From the NCBI GenBank assembly GCA_023548195.1, contig JAJHZJ010000041.1, forward strand, positions 310,001 to 374,000: a stretch of 64,000 nt of DNA, read 5' to 3'. How positions within the stretch are numbered: position 1 is the stretch's first letter; each line of letters begins with the position of its first letter. Made by a program: the position numbers and the translations under genes. The notes under the pieces were generated by a model that saw only the letters and a list, made by a program, of their open reading frames with translations, had not been told where the DNA came from and made no database searches. The stretch is from Bettongia penicillata ogilbyi (lineage: Eukaryota; Chordata; Mammalia; Diprotodontia; Potoroidae). Of this stretch, positions 10,430 through 21,894 are shown in pieces.

Positions 10430-12430
10430 CAAGGAGATATAAGAATTACTTGTAGCTCATTTTCTTCAAGTCACATTTAGCATGTCTCATGATGTACCTT
10501 ACTCAAACTGCTCCAACACCGTTTATAGAAAAGGACAATGACCAGGTGGCATCTCCTAGAAGTTTTCTCTGGCAGTGCTCTTCACCAAAGCTTCTTCTTT
10601 TAATTCTATATTTACATGGCACATTTCTTTCAAAAAGTTAGAAGTATTTTATTTTAAAATTGCTAAAAACTCACACTAACCTGGTAAATTTGCAGATACT
10701 CTTATCCCACTTTTCCATATGGGAAAAAAGGCACTGAGAGGCAAAACAATTTCCGAGGAGCCATATAAAAGTATCAAGACAGAATTACAGTTTTAGTCCC
10801 ATGGGCCCCAGTTCTACCCACTAGTCCTTAAATCTGCATGTGTCTATGGTATTTAAGGTACTATAACAAAAACTGGATGAAATAGAAGGCAAATGTGCAA
10901 AAATAATCAAACTAGGGAAAAGAAATCATTGGAGTAAATGTAAAAGCATTATTTGGAAAGAAAGTATACTTAAGACAAGGACATTAAAGGGCTTCTGACT
11001 ACTTGATATGCAAAGTTATATTGCCATCTCTACCAGAACTTATTGGCTATGAATTTACTCACCCTCCCATGTGCTAATCTTTAATTTTCTATTTTAGCCA
11101 TATTTATGAAGTATAATGTTTTGAGCAAATAATCCTATTTTGAACTAGTTGTTCTTTACTTTCAAAATTACTTTTGAGATTTCTATACATAGACTATAGC
11201 ATCATAAGTCGCCACCATGATTCTCATTTTGACCCATAGCTATATCATCATCTTGATTTTTTATTCAGGCACACCCTGAATCTCATGTAATTAACATGGT
11301 TGCAAAAATTAAAGCAGCATTTTTGTACTTACATAAAATGTCACAAATTGCTATTTGGAAAAAAGACTAAAATTAGAATATTGTCCTCATTCTAGTTCCC
11401 TATTCACTCAAATACTACCTCTTTGTAATTCATGCCCCTAAAGAGAACTGCAGAGGATAGCTCTCATTAGAATAAGAAGAGTTAATAGCTCCTTAAATGC
11501 AGATTAATGTGGAAGAATAGATTCACTCTGATGCTTCTAATTTTGATTTCATCAAGGTCTCAAAGACATTGATCTCATGTCACAACTTCATCAGTGTCTT
11601 TTTTCCTGACTCAATCAATACTACAGATCCTACAATAATGTTTTCTGATGTACAAAGTGGAAAATGACTTTGTCCATGTAAACTAACCTGGGAAATGTGG
11701 ATTTGTGATAGAATAAAAATTGAAATTCAAGAACCTCTTTAGTTTGACCTTTTTGATTGCAACCATTGTCTCAAGGAAAGAGCAGACTCACATAAATTAA
11801 AGGGCATAGAGTGATCTTAATGTCTATGCATATTATATAAGAGACAGGATGCATATGAATTACTAATGCATGAAACTAATGCATATAAATGAACCACAAA
11901 TCATGACTAGATCACTCAAACTTTTCTCAAATTGATAGCATGAGCAAAGCTCTGTCTTGAATATCAACTCTGTACACACTTAAAAGCTGATTACAGTAAA
12001 CCGTATATCTCCTTAGATTCCTTCCTCACTATGAAATATAATAGGCACCATATAGGAGGATTTAAAGCTAATCAAACCAACCTGAGTGTCAAAGATCTCT
12101 TGTGTAGTTGAATGGCAGTGCTAGTTATTTAAATAAAAAAATAAAATGCTCCAAATTTTGTGTCAACTAGGACTATAGATAGTACTAAATATTTTCCATG
12201 CCTCTTTCAACATCTATCAAAATTATTCAATTTTTTTGTTCAACAAGCCAGAATTAATTTTGAAATATGTTCTGGAAAGAATCTATCTTTCTCCTCAGAG
12301 AGGAAGGTAGGAATCTTTATTCTTTTTTAAATAAAGTTAGAGAATGGATGTGAGTAGTAGTAATACATCATTCCTAGGACTTATCTGTAATTCAATGTGA
12401 TACTTACCAGTACGTGGGCAATAACCATGT
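10430..12430. other. Intergenic sequence without a recognised feature
   Basis: This is AT-rich sequence with no coherent reading frame. A weak MIR-like core (minus) lies at about 10690-10820. Confidence 0.45.
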
Positions 12431-12439
12431 ATAGGTTTT

Positions 12440-12550
12440 ATATTGGTGGTGGTGGTTGTGGTGGTAGTGTTTAATCATTTCAGTTCATTTTCACTTCATG
12501 ACCCCATTTGGGGCTTTCCTGGCAAAGATCCTGGGATGGTTTGCCATTAT
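12440..12550 (-). mobile_element. Marsupial SINE, MAR1-like tail fragment
   Basis: ATGACCCCATTTGGGGCTTT and CCTGGCAAAGATCCTGGGAT are followed by GGTTTGCCATT. Only the tail is present. Confidence 0.75.
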
Positions 12551-13997
12551 ATGTCATGATAGGGGCTTAAATTGAGTTCAAAATCTTTAGGGACCTCTGA
12601 AAACTGGGTGTAGTTTAAGACTACTTTGTGTCTTCTAGACATCAGCATTTGATTTTCATGCAGACTAAAACCCTACCCAAAAGCAATTTTGCAAATTCTT
12701 CTTTACATCTCATAATTTTATGTTATTTCCCTTTTCAATTATTTTCTTTAATTCCTATGAGCAGCAGTGTTATGACTGAGTTCCTTTACAAGCTACTATT
12801 GATAATATACTCTATTATGTAGCCATCCCTACACACTCTAGGTTTATAGGGGAAATCTGCAAGACCACAAATGTCTTTCTAGAGAAAACCTTTATTGACT
12901 TCTACCCAGCAATCCTCTAAATTACATAAACAACCCCTTGTATTGATCTTGTAAGTTATGGTAATGCTACATTAGCATTTATTTCTCTTGATACATATTT
13001 AAACAGAAATTTCTTTTATGCTAGTAATTACCTGGTAATGCTGAATCAATCTGTAAAATGTGTTTCTAGGATGACTTCAGAAAATCTTGTAAGAGTTCCC
13101 CTTTGCACAGCCAGCATTTCTTACAGTATAAGTCTGCTGGACTGTTACCTGGCATCATAGAACAAGGAGACAGATACAAGTCACATTTGATAGTCAGTAT
13201 ATATGCTGGCATTAAGACAAGTTACTTCCTAATATATACTTTGGATTTATGGCTGATAGAGACTCTAATATTTTTCCCAATTAAATTACAAACAGAATGA
13301 ACTTTGCTTGTCCTGCAGTCCACCTGGAATTAGAGACTATGAAATCCCAACAATGATTTCCTTGCGATATAATTTATTCTGGTCCTAAATCTTTAATTAA
13401 TCACAGTTGTATACTCAACTTATCTTCCGTCATTATAATGGATTAATTGTTTTTAAGTTCTAATATGATATTAAGGACTAATATTTTGTATAATTTCTGA
13501 AAATGTGAGAAGTTGAAGTCTAAGATTTTGCCTCCCATTTAAAAAGTTGTGCATTTCTGATAGGAATTGTAATACAAAATGCTTCTCACTGAATGCAGTC
13601 TTTTAATTAAAATGTATGGTAGTTAACTGGACAATTTCTATACAGCTGAATGCTTACTGATATCATCTTCTATATTTAGAGGGATGATCTTTCCAAGAGG
13701 AAGATAGACAGCCAATAAGGAAGATCCCACCAAAAGAGAGGTAAGTTACTATGGTTACTTTTCAAGGACTTAAGTAACAGAGAAAAGGTGATCCAAGCCA
13801 AATGGACCCATTCCAAAGTGGGACCATGATTGTAGCATGTATTTAGACCACATATAGCATCTAAATCAGCTTGGGGCTACACTGTCATTCCAGCATGACC
13901 TGCAGGCATTCCACTAGCTGCTGGCTGCTTTGAGTCTCCCAGCAGCACACAGACAGCGCTGCAAAGTCAAATGGGTTGATGGAGGGAGAGGGGATTT
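12551..13997. other. Intergenic sequence left of the CpG island
   Basis: I see no repeat family or gene. The stretch 13,680-13,990 becomes less AT-rich as it nears the island and could hold proximal regulatory sequence. Confidence 0.4.
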
Positions 13998-14021
13998 AAA
14001 AAAAAAAAAAAAAAAAAAAAA
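13998..14021 (+). repeat. Poly(A) run of 24 A
   Basis: The run is followed by an A/G-rich segment to about 14045 and lies just left of the CpG island. It could be the tail of an unrecognised retrocopy, but nothing upstream supports that. Confidence 0.8.
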
Positions 14022-14309
14022 CAGAAGAAGAAAAAAAGAAAAACTTCTTCCAAAATCAAACCTAACAATGACGTACAGGTTCCTTAACATGAAGCAATCT
14101 TGGTTATTTACGACAGGACAATGCTCTATGTAGGCTAGAAGAAGCTCTGACTTTCCAGCAGAAGTCCCAAACATCCCCTAGTTCTACCAAACCAAAAGGT
14201 GGCTTGGCTAAGTCAAAGATAATACCTTGAGAAGGGTAAGGCTGACTGACATACCTTGCAAGCAGAGGCCACCAACCAGGAGTCAGATACTTCCACCTGT
14301 TTTGTAAAG

Positions 14310-14451
14310 ATGTAGGTGCTCCCCTTGTGGTTTGCGTTTGCACTCTCTAGGCTTGCTTCGATCGGGGCTCTTGCTCTTCCGGCTGACTTGTACACAGGCA
14401 GCTGTCCAGTCTCAGCAACAGCAGCGGAGGGGGCAACGCGACGGCGGCGGC

Positions 14452-14491
<40 letters not shown>

Positions 14492-15290
14492 CCAGCAGCA
14501 GCGTGGACTCGCAGCCCTTGGCTCCTGCAGGTTCTTTCAGTCACTGAAGCCTAGCTCCCTTCGCCTGCCTTAGACCAGGAGGCGGGCTCCCAGCTGTTCT
14601 CTTCTCGTATTGGACCAGAGGGAGCAGATGTTACCCCGTTGCTAGGAGAGTTGCTAGGAGGTTATGACGCCCCTCAGCATCTTCGAAGCAACTTGTGTAG
14701 GTTTAATTTTTTTTGGCCTGGGGTACCCCGAGTAGAGCTCGAGCAGAAAACACGGGGTGGACGAGGGGAAATAGGCAGAATGGGAGTAAAGGTAGTGACT
14801 GCCTGGGACTAGGAGGAAATTTAAAGCTGGAAAGCGGGAAGTTGGAGATGAGATGGAGGAAGGGCTTAGGTGTTTAAATCAGGCTTGGGGTCGAAAATGC
14901 AAGGAACCTAAAACTGTTTTGTTGTTTTGTTTTCTTTTTTTAGTGCAGGAATCTGGTGGGAAAAGAAGATAGGGGAGGGATGGTATGTATAGAGAAACGT
15001 ACATGCAGGGCATAGATAGAGCGGGGCAGCACCAGAAGTGTTTGGCCTAACTGGATAGTCAAGAAAACCTGCTGATGCCTCAGCCCCTCACGCGCCCAGA
15101 GTGGGATTGTTCCCTCCGTCTGTAAATGGAGACAAGAGGCATCTTCTCTCCAGGCTCAGCGGGGCCACGAGTGAGATGCAGGATCCAAAGTGATCCTCTG
15201 GGAAAATCTTATAGTGTATCGCCTCTACCACACCCCGGCCCCGGCGGCGCCTCCTAGGCCCCGAAAGTCAGTTCCTCAGTCTAGAGAGAT
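14310..15290. promoter_or_regulatory. CpG island, probable orphan promoter
   Basis: This is the only CpG-dense stretch in an otherwise CpG-poor window. CG dinucleotides cluster at 14370-14520, 14570-14770 and 15080-15260, including GCG/CGG runs. It contains a (CAG)12 tract, an ATTGG (inverted CCAAT box) at 14609-14613 and a 12-bp-spaced tandem repeat GTTGCTAGGAG (14638-14648 and 14650-14660) that resembles RFX half-sites. It lies 26 kb beyond the SYT16 stop, so it is not the SYT16 promoter. Facing left, CTTGCAAG|GTATGT at 14255/14254 and a second AAG|GTATTA near 14226 look like splice donors. With the CCAAT orientation this suggests a minus-strand first exon of about 250-300 bases. A weaker plus-strand donor (AAAG|GTAGTG, about 14791) leaves a bidirectional promoter possible. 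No convincing protein is encoded. Human annotation, from memory, has long non-coding RNAs downstream of SYT16. Confidence 0.6.
14454..14502 (+). repeat. (CAG)12 trinucleotide tract with interrupted end
   Basis: Twelve uninterrupted CAG units are preceded by (CGG)-like units and followed by ACC and three AGC units. Depending on frame and strand they read as polyGln, polySer or polyAla. None of these frames has family support, so I treat the tract as promoter or exon-1 repeat sequence. Confidence 0.9.
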
Positions 15291-15379
15291 TGTCCCAGGG
15301 GAGTCTTGCTGCCAGGCCTGGGGAGGAGAGGCACAGTTCATGGAAGGCTCAGTTTGGATGATTTGTCCCTGAAGGGGAG

Positions 15380-15690
15380 GGAAACCGGGAAGGAGGGTGG
15401 AAATGGGAGGGAAGGTATGGAGGGAGGGGGTAAGAAAGGAAGAAAAGGGAAGAGATAGAGAGGAAGGGTAGGAATGTAGTGGGGAGTGGGATGCCCAGGA
15501 AATGGGGAATAGTTGCAGAATCTGCTGTTTATGAATCTCCAGATGTAGGAGAAAGACAGATCAAGAGAGAAAGAGATGGAGATAGAGAGAAGCAGAAACA
15601 GGGACAGATTGAGACAGTGACAGAGGGGGAAACACAGTAAGGGAGAGAAGCAAAGCAGGGAGGAGAGGGAGGGAGGGAAAGAGAGAGGAA

Positions 15691-15760
<70 letters not shown>

Positions 15761-15840
15761 GAGAGACAGAGAGAGAGAGACAGAGAGACAGAGACACAGA
15801 GAGACAGACAGACAGAGACAAACAGAGAGAGAAAGAGACC
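15380..15840 (+). repeat. Purine-rich tract with (GA)n core
   Basis: G/A-only sequence begins at about 15370 and becomes a near-pure (GA)n at 15690-15752, then GACA/GAGACA units to 15838. Open frames on the other strand are Ser/Leu repeats with no meaning. Confidence 0.95.
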
Positions 15841-15939
15841 AGGTCTCAAGTTTCCTCTGTCATTTGATTAAGTATATCACCTTTATCACCCTCAATCTTT
15901 CCATCTGTAAAATATGACCGAAATTATTAATCAAGGTTG

Positions 15940-16178
15940 CATGATAGATAGAATGCTGGACTTGGAATCAAGAAGATGCAAGTCTGACTCTTATCTCAGA
16001 CACTTAATAGCACTGTGACCCTGAGCAGGTCACTTAACCTCAGTTCCTCATCTGGAAAATGGGGATAATAATAGAACCTACCTCACAATGCTGCTTTTGG
16101 GTTCAAATGAGATATGTACCAAGTGTTTTTGCCAACCTTTAAGTGTTATATAAATTTCAGCTATTTTTATTGCTCACA
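15940..16178 (+). mobile_element. MIR/THER1-type SINE
   Basis: GAATGCTGGACTTGGAATCA, TGAGCAGGTCACTTAACCTC, GGAAAATGGGGATAATAATA and tail TTTAAGTGTTATATAAATTT are in the right order. Confidence 0.85.
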
Positions 16179-16179
16179 A

Positions 16180-17240
16180 TACCCTGGACAGTGCTACAAT
16201 AATTGGCAAAGATCCAGAGGCTGTTACAATACTAGCTGTTAGAACTACCACTATCACCAAACAATGCTTGCCTTTCCCCTCCCCAACCCTTCCCTCCAAT
16301 GTAACTGAGAAGAGAAAGTAGAGATGAATTGTAGGGGTTGTCATGGAAGCAAATCAGATCTTCCTCCTGACATTCTCCTTCATTACTCTCCCATCCCATG
16401 AAAAATACGTTTAGGAACAGATTTCTCAGCCTGTGTCTAACCCACATACTACTTCTGACCGGTACACTACTAAGCAAAGCTCTAGAACTTCAAAGGAGGA
16501 GCCCAGAGGCCGCCTCATGTAGTGTTACAGTGGCATCAGAAGAATAATTAAAATACCTTTGGAACACAGCCCTTGTCCAAAGTAGCTGCCCTATAGTGTT
16601 GGAAATATATTACTGTCATGCTGCCTGGAATCTTACCAATTAGAGATGCATTTGTGTTCATGAGTATCCTCTTTCAAAATGCAAATACCCTACTCCTACA
16701 AATGAGTTCCTGGAACTGGAAAGATTGTAGAAGACTATCAGTCCTTCATATCTTAGCGTGAATTTAGCTAACACATATTAGTTTCATATGCTTAGAGAGC
16801 ACATACAGAAAGGGAGTAACTCACAGGTCCCGCTTGCCAATGACCCTTTGTCTTAAGCACAGTGACTCTATACCAAGTCGGTCCTTGGCTCCTAATGCAG
16901 ACAACACCACCAGTCACTGCTGGCCAGGGAAATGATGCTAGGATGCTGGTGAAAATTTGGGGAAATCTCAGATCATCCAGACCCTCCAAAGCTCCAAAAG
17001 TCCTCCTCCAGCCAAGGAAAGGGAACCCTTAACAAGGTCAAATCTAAGTTCTCTCTTCCCCTCCACCTAAACCTGGAAGATTTCTTCTGAGAGGGTTCAG
17101 CTAAAATGTGCCTGAATTTCTGTGATGAATTCATTTTCAACTACCTTGCTAATTAGCAGATAATCCCAAATTTTTAGACACATAATTTGGCTTTCTGATA
17201 CTACTTTTGTGGGGGAGAGGACCTTCCTGGGGCATGGACA
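16180..17240. other. Intergenic sequence without a recognised feature
   Basis: The base composition is mixed. No splice-compatible coding block or repeat family was recognised. Confidence 0.45.
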
Positions 17241-17244
17241 AATA

Positions 17245-17960
17245 TTATGGGAATAGTTAGGTTGACTTAGCGTAACCCACTCCATTTTGTTTTACTCCTC
17301 CATTTTGTGATTTAATTGTGATCTAATTGTTTTCTCTATTGAGTTGTCTCTCTGTAAGCTGTTTTCAATATGCCAAGCACTTGTATGGTATGGTTTCATA
17401 AACAACATGTGTATATTCCTAAAGAACTGATAAGCATATGTGGTCGCTCAGATAGAAAAGACCACCAATGAAAATTATTGTAAACAATTTAGTTTCTCCT
17501 TTATCATCAGTTTATGTAATAAATTACCATTCAAATAACATGACAAACAAGTTACATAATAAACCACAGATCAGAACTTAGGGATAACTAGTAAATACCC
17601 TTAGATAGGACTATAAAAACCTACCTGAAGCCTCAGTTATTGACCTTCTCCTGATCAAGACTAGGGCAGATTCCTCTATACAGCACTCAAAAAACTCAAG
17701 CATCCTATATTCTCTAAAGAGTAGTGCTGATTGGTGGAAATTTGCCAGAATGACACCCACCTTGGGAGGGAGATGCATCTCCAGCTGGACAGAAGTGGAA
17801 ACTTGAATTGCTGGTAAGAGACACCCCCAGTCTACTGGATCTTTAGGAATCAGATTAGTGGTTTGTTCCTAGAGGGGGTGATGTTTGTATTATTGAAGAG
17901 ATAATTAAAAGTAATTGCATATGCATGGATGAGTGTGTTTGATTTAATGTTATAGTCACA
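17245..17960 (+). mobile_element. Possible solo LTR of an endogenous retrovirus
   Basis: LTR-like traits are present in order. The left end has two CTCCATTTTG copies (17281-17309). A long AT-rich U3-like part follows, then a TATA-like CTATAAAAAC at about 17610, and a downstream part with GT-rich sequence and an AATTAAA signal near 17903. No TG...CA ends or target duplication could be fixed, and no internal retroviral genes follow. The call is tentative. Confidence 0.35.
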
Positions 17961-18239
17961 CTAGTAGTATGGCAAATCAACATTAGCTGAGTAAATCATG
18001 TACCCATCATCATGTGCCTACTGTAGTTACAAGTTTGTTCAGCCTATGCAAATCTAAGAACACTATTCTTATAACAAGGACTTTTTCACACTTAGTTCAA
18101 GACTTATGAGTGAAATTGATTGGAGGTGAGTAAATCAATCACTCCACTCTTTCAATTATCCTGTTTTAAAGGCCTGAGTTGGCTCACAAACCACCTGAGA
18201 CAGGGACTGTTCCTGCAAACACACATATCCATCAGGGTT

Positions 18240-18365
18240 TAGACAGGATAGTGTGGTAATGAAAGCTCTGGACATGTCTGAAGTTCCTTATTCCAATCCC
18301 ACCACTGTAAATCATCCCACTTCTCTGAATCTCAATTTCATTTCTGTAAAGGGGGATAACAGAAC
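18240..18365 (+). mobile_element. MIR-like SINE fragment
   Basis: It shows AATGAAAGCTCTGGACATGT, a CAATCCCACCACTGTAAATC core and TCAATTTCATTTCTGTAAAG. Confidence 0.5.
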
Positions 18366-18697
18366 ATAGCATTGGCACTACAGGTTCTTCTATAGATATA
18401 GGAGACAGGCAGACCCAGAATTAACCAATTTGGTAATATTTTTGATTTTGACTTTTTACAACTGATTTTACAGGCTTCTGAGGGGAGAGGACCCTCCTCA
18501 ATATCAGACCCAGCCATCAGTTTCTTGGACTCCATAGTTCCAAGGCATTGCTGACCTGTTTCAGAACAAGACTTAATTTCTTTGACAGAGTTCTCTCTAA
18601 CCACTGACGTTGTACCTAAGCTTACTCTGAAATGTTTAGCATACCCTTGCCTTTTTGTATTCTCTACCTGGGTGATTCTGAATCTGACATCTCCTGA

Positions 18698-18727
18698 TTT
18701 ATATATATTTATATATATATTATTTAA

Positions 18728-18765
<38 letters not shown>
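18698..18765 (+). repeat. (TA)n microsatellite
   Basis: TATATATTTATATATATATT is followed by a pure (TA)n to about 18765. Confidence 0.95.
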
Positions 18766-18766
<1 letters not shown>

Positions 18767-18779
18767 CTAGATGTAGACA

Positions 18780-19620
18780 TTTCAAACTCAATATGTTCAA
18801 AATAGAATGTGTTACCTTTTCCCTAAAATCCTCTTTTCTTCTAAACTTCCCTACTACTGTTGAGGATGCTACCATCTTCCCAATTACCTTGGCTATCAAC
18901 TAGAGTACATTTCTCAACTTCTCCCACTCATGCCATATATATAATCCATTTCCAAATCTTTCCATTTTTACCTCCACAATACCTCTCACATATGTTCTCT
19001 CCATTCATAAAGTGGCTACCCTTGTATAGGCTCTCTTCATGTTTTGCCTAGACTATTGCAGTAGCCCTCTAATTTCATCTGCTTGTCTTAGGTCTCTTCA
19101 TTCATCTGTCAAAGTGATTTTCCTAAAGTCCAGTTCTGACCATGTCACCCCCATCCTACTCATTAAACTCCAATGGCTCCCTATTACTTTCGTTATAAAT
19201 TATAAAATATTCTGTTTGGCACTTAATGTTCTTTATAAATCTTATAATCTGTTCCCTTTCTAGTCTAATACTTCTCTCCCCTTCCCAAATTCTATGATCC
19301 AGCTACAATGGTTTGTTTGCTGTTCCTAACATCCATATTCTATTCTCTGTGCCTTTGCACTGACTGTCTCCAGCACCTAGAATGTTCTCCCTCTTAACAT
19401 CTTGACTCCTGTCTTTCCTGAATTCCTTCAAGTATCATTGCAAATCTAACCTGAAAAAGACCTTTGTGATTCCCCTTGAGACTTCCCCTCTGAGATTATT
19501 ATTTACATATTGTCTCCATTAGAATGTGATGTCTTGGAGTGAGGTTTGGTTTTTTTTGTATTTTTGTATTCTCAGGACTTAACACATAGAAAGCACACTT
19601 ATTGCTTATTCTTATGGATT
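18780..19620 (+). mobile_element. L2 (CR1-group LINE) 3' end
   Basis: It matches the L2 ORF2 C-terminal and 3' UTR order: CTAGACTATTGCAGTAGCCC, CTGACCATGTCACCCCCATC, ACTCCAATGGCTCCCTATTA, TGTGCCTTTGCACTGACTGT and AGAATGTGATGTCTTGGAGT, then ACACATAGAAAGCACACTTA. The frame is broken by many changes. Confidence 0.8.
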
Positions 19621-19624
19621 GATT

Positions 19625-20230
19625 AATTGAAAAAGTCATTAACACTTGTTTGGAATTTTTCGTTTTCCAGGGGAGAGTATGGCCCCTTCACATCTCCTGG
19701 AAGATAGGTTTCATGGGGGCACCTGCCCCCAAGATTAATTGGTTGTGGGACAGATTGCTGTAAAAAATTCTCCCTCTTTGTGAAAGGGAATCTATAGAAC
19801 CCTTCAATCCCTTCATCCTTTTGTCTTTAAGCAAAGTTAGACTCAGACCAGAATCATGAAATCATTATGTATTGAGAGATGGAAGGGTTACCTTGGGAGT
19901 CATTAATGCCTGCCTTAGGGTAAAGTACATGGTAACCATATACTCTTAGACACAGACCAGTGATAGGAGAGAGGAACTCCATGGCTAGGTGCCCCAAAGT
20001 TGGGAGTGATGTAATACCCACATTGGAAAACCAGTTATAGTGGAACATAAGCTTTCAAAAATGTGCTAGCTACGGACAGCGTCTGAATGATGGGTTTGTC
20101 TGGACCACTGTTTTCTTGAAGGGCATTGGGAATTCCTTTTTAGAGGAACTCCAATTGCACTAGCAACTCCAGTTTAAGATGTTCAGGAATGTGGCATTCT
20201 ATGGAGAAAAAAAATCTCCTAAGCAAAAAA
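19625..20230. other. Intergenic sequence without a recognised feature
   Basis: No repeat or gene was recognised between the L2 end and the next ancient repeat. Confidence 0.45.
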
Positions 20231-20234
20231 TTCA

Positions 20235-20370
20235 AGCCAATAAACATTTATTAAGTACTTAGTGTGTGCGAGGCACTGCGCTAAGTGCTGGGATACAATT
20301 AATAAAAAGAAAGACAGTCCCTGCCCTCAAAGAGTTTGTAATTTAAAGGAGGAAACAATACATAAAAGGA
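20235..20370 (+). mobile_element. Ancient mammalian interspersed repeat fragment
   Basis: AATAAACATTTATTAAGTAC, AGGCACTGCGCTAAGTGCTG and ACAGTCCCTGCCCTCAAAGA form a motif shared with 44035 and 62825. Family assignment (L2/L3-like) is uncertain. Confidence 0.6.
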
Positions 20371-20777
20371 GGCAAGAAAGGGGATGGAGGAAAGAAAGAT
20401 AGGAGGCCAGGGTATATCTCGTACTGGGACAACTTTTTCCATGGAGGCAGGGCAGCAGATATGAAGTGAAGTGAACTGAGTTCAGTTTCTGCTTTCTATA
20501 AAGAAAGGCACTGAGAGGAGTTTGGTACTCCACCCTCCAGCCCTCCTTTCAGAGGGGAGAGGAGGCTGAGGGAGGTAGTGTCAAGGAGACCTTGAGTTAG
20601 CAGCATGGTGTTGGGTTTAGAAGCAATGAGCTTATTCTGGGAGAGGCATCTTGTTCAATGGAATTATAACCAGGCAGGGTAGCCAATGCATAGTAAAGAT
20701 GCACAATATGGTCCTTGGTGCTATGGAGATTAGTAGAGACTATGGTCACAATATGCAGATATCGTCCTCTGATATTG

Positions 20778-21020
20778 TATTGCTGCTCATTTTAGTCATG
20801 TCTGTGACCCTGTTGGGAGTTTTCTTGGCAAAGATACTGCAGGGGTTTGCCATTGCTTTCTCCATCTAATTTTACAGATGAGGAAACTGAGGCAAACAGA
20901 ATTTAGTGACTTGTTCAGGGTTACACAACTAGTGAGTGGCTGAAGCCAGATTTGAACTTGAAAGATGAGTCTTCCTAATTCCAAGCCTGGCACTCAATCC
21001 GCTGTAGCACCTAGCTATTA
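20778..21020 (-). mobile_element. Marsupial SINE, MAR1-like (tail type A)
   Basis: Reverse-complement tail (TTTTCTTGGCAAAGATACTG), core (TTACAGATGAGGAAACTGAG) and head (CGCTGTAGCACCTAGCTA) are present in order. Confidence 0.85.
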
Positions 21021-21784
21021 CCAGTTTTTCGATGGAAAGGGAACTGTCTTTTCAGGTTGCATTTCCCTTCCAAGGAGATTCCATATCCTCAGAATCTCTG
21101 AGGTGAAAATGAATGAGAAGAATGTCAGGATGGTGCCTGGTTGGGAATTCAAAGTGCATTTCCCTTCTAAGGGTTTGAACCAGAGGTTCAAACAAGCAAT
21201 ATGGTCAATAATACTCCCCAGTACAGCAGGACCAGATTAAAAAGTAATTGGGAAATATTTAACAAAATAAACTAAAACATAGACAACTGATCTTAAAACT
21301 GTCAATATGCAATCCACAGGGATCTTTATATATAGATTAGTGGCCACTGCTCCAACTACCTTTGACATCACTGAGTTCAACTACTGGTTGGTGCAATCAT
21401 TCTAGAGAACTTTGGGATTCTGAGGAAGGGAACCCCCCAAAAAAGGGACATAATGATATTGATTATTTATGGTCTATTTGATTCATTTACAATTTTTTTT
21501 AATTTTTTATGTGGTAGAATACTATCTGCTCTGTAACTTATATAGGTACTTATTCCTTTGATTGCTTGAATGAGATGTGGAATCCTTTGCTCACATCTTT
21601 GCAGACATAGACTAGCCCTATTCAGATATTTTCCCAAAGTAAATTTGGGGGATGGGAATAGTGTGCAACAGACAAAATGATATTTTGATGTAGCTGTCAT
21701 TAAGACTCTGCCTGATTTATGTAAGCCCAGTGCTTGGGAGACTGAACTTTGCATTATATTTATAAAAGTAAATGGTGTCTACAC

Positions 21785-21812
21785 AAACACACACACACAC
21801 ACACACACACAT
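21785..21812 (+). repeat. (CA)n microsatellite
   Basis: About 13 CA units. Confidence 0.95.
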
Positions 21813-21894
21813 ACACTCACATAAGTCTGTATAGCTAATTTACCAAATATTTATCAGACCTCTGTATTTTTCTTGCTGTATTGGTACTGTGCAA

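Noticed and set aside
14316..14573. Open frames with polyGln, polySer or polyAla over the CAG tract
   Set aside because: Low-complexity frames arise on both strands from the trinucleotide repeat; flanking residues show no family.
15529..15849. Ser/Leu-rich frames over the GA tract
   Set aside because: Microsatellite translation, not protein.
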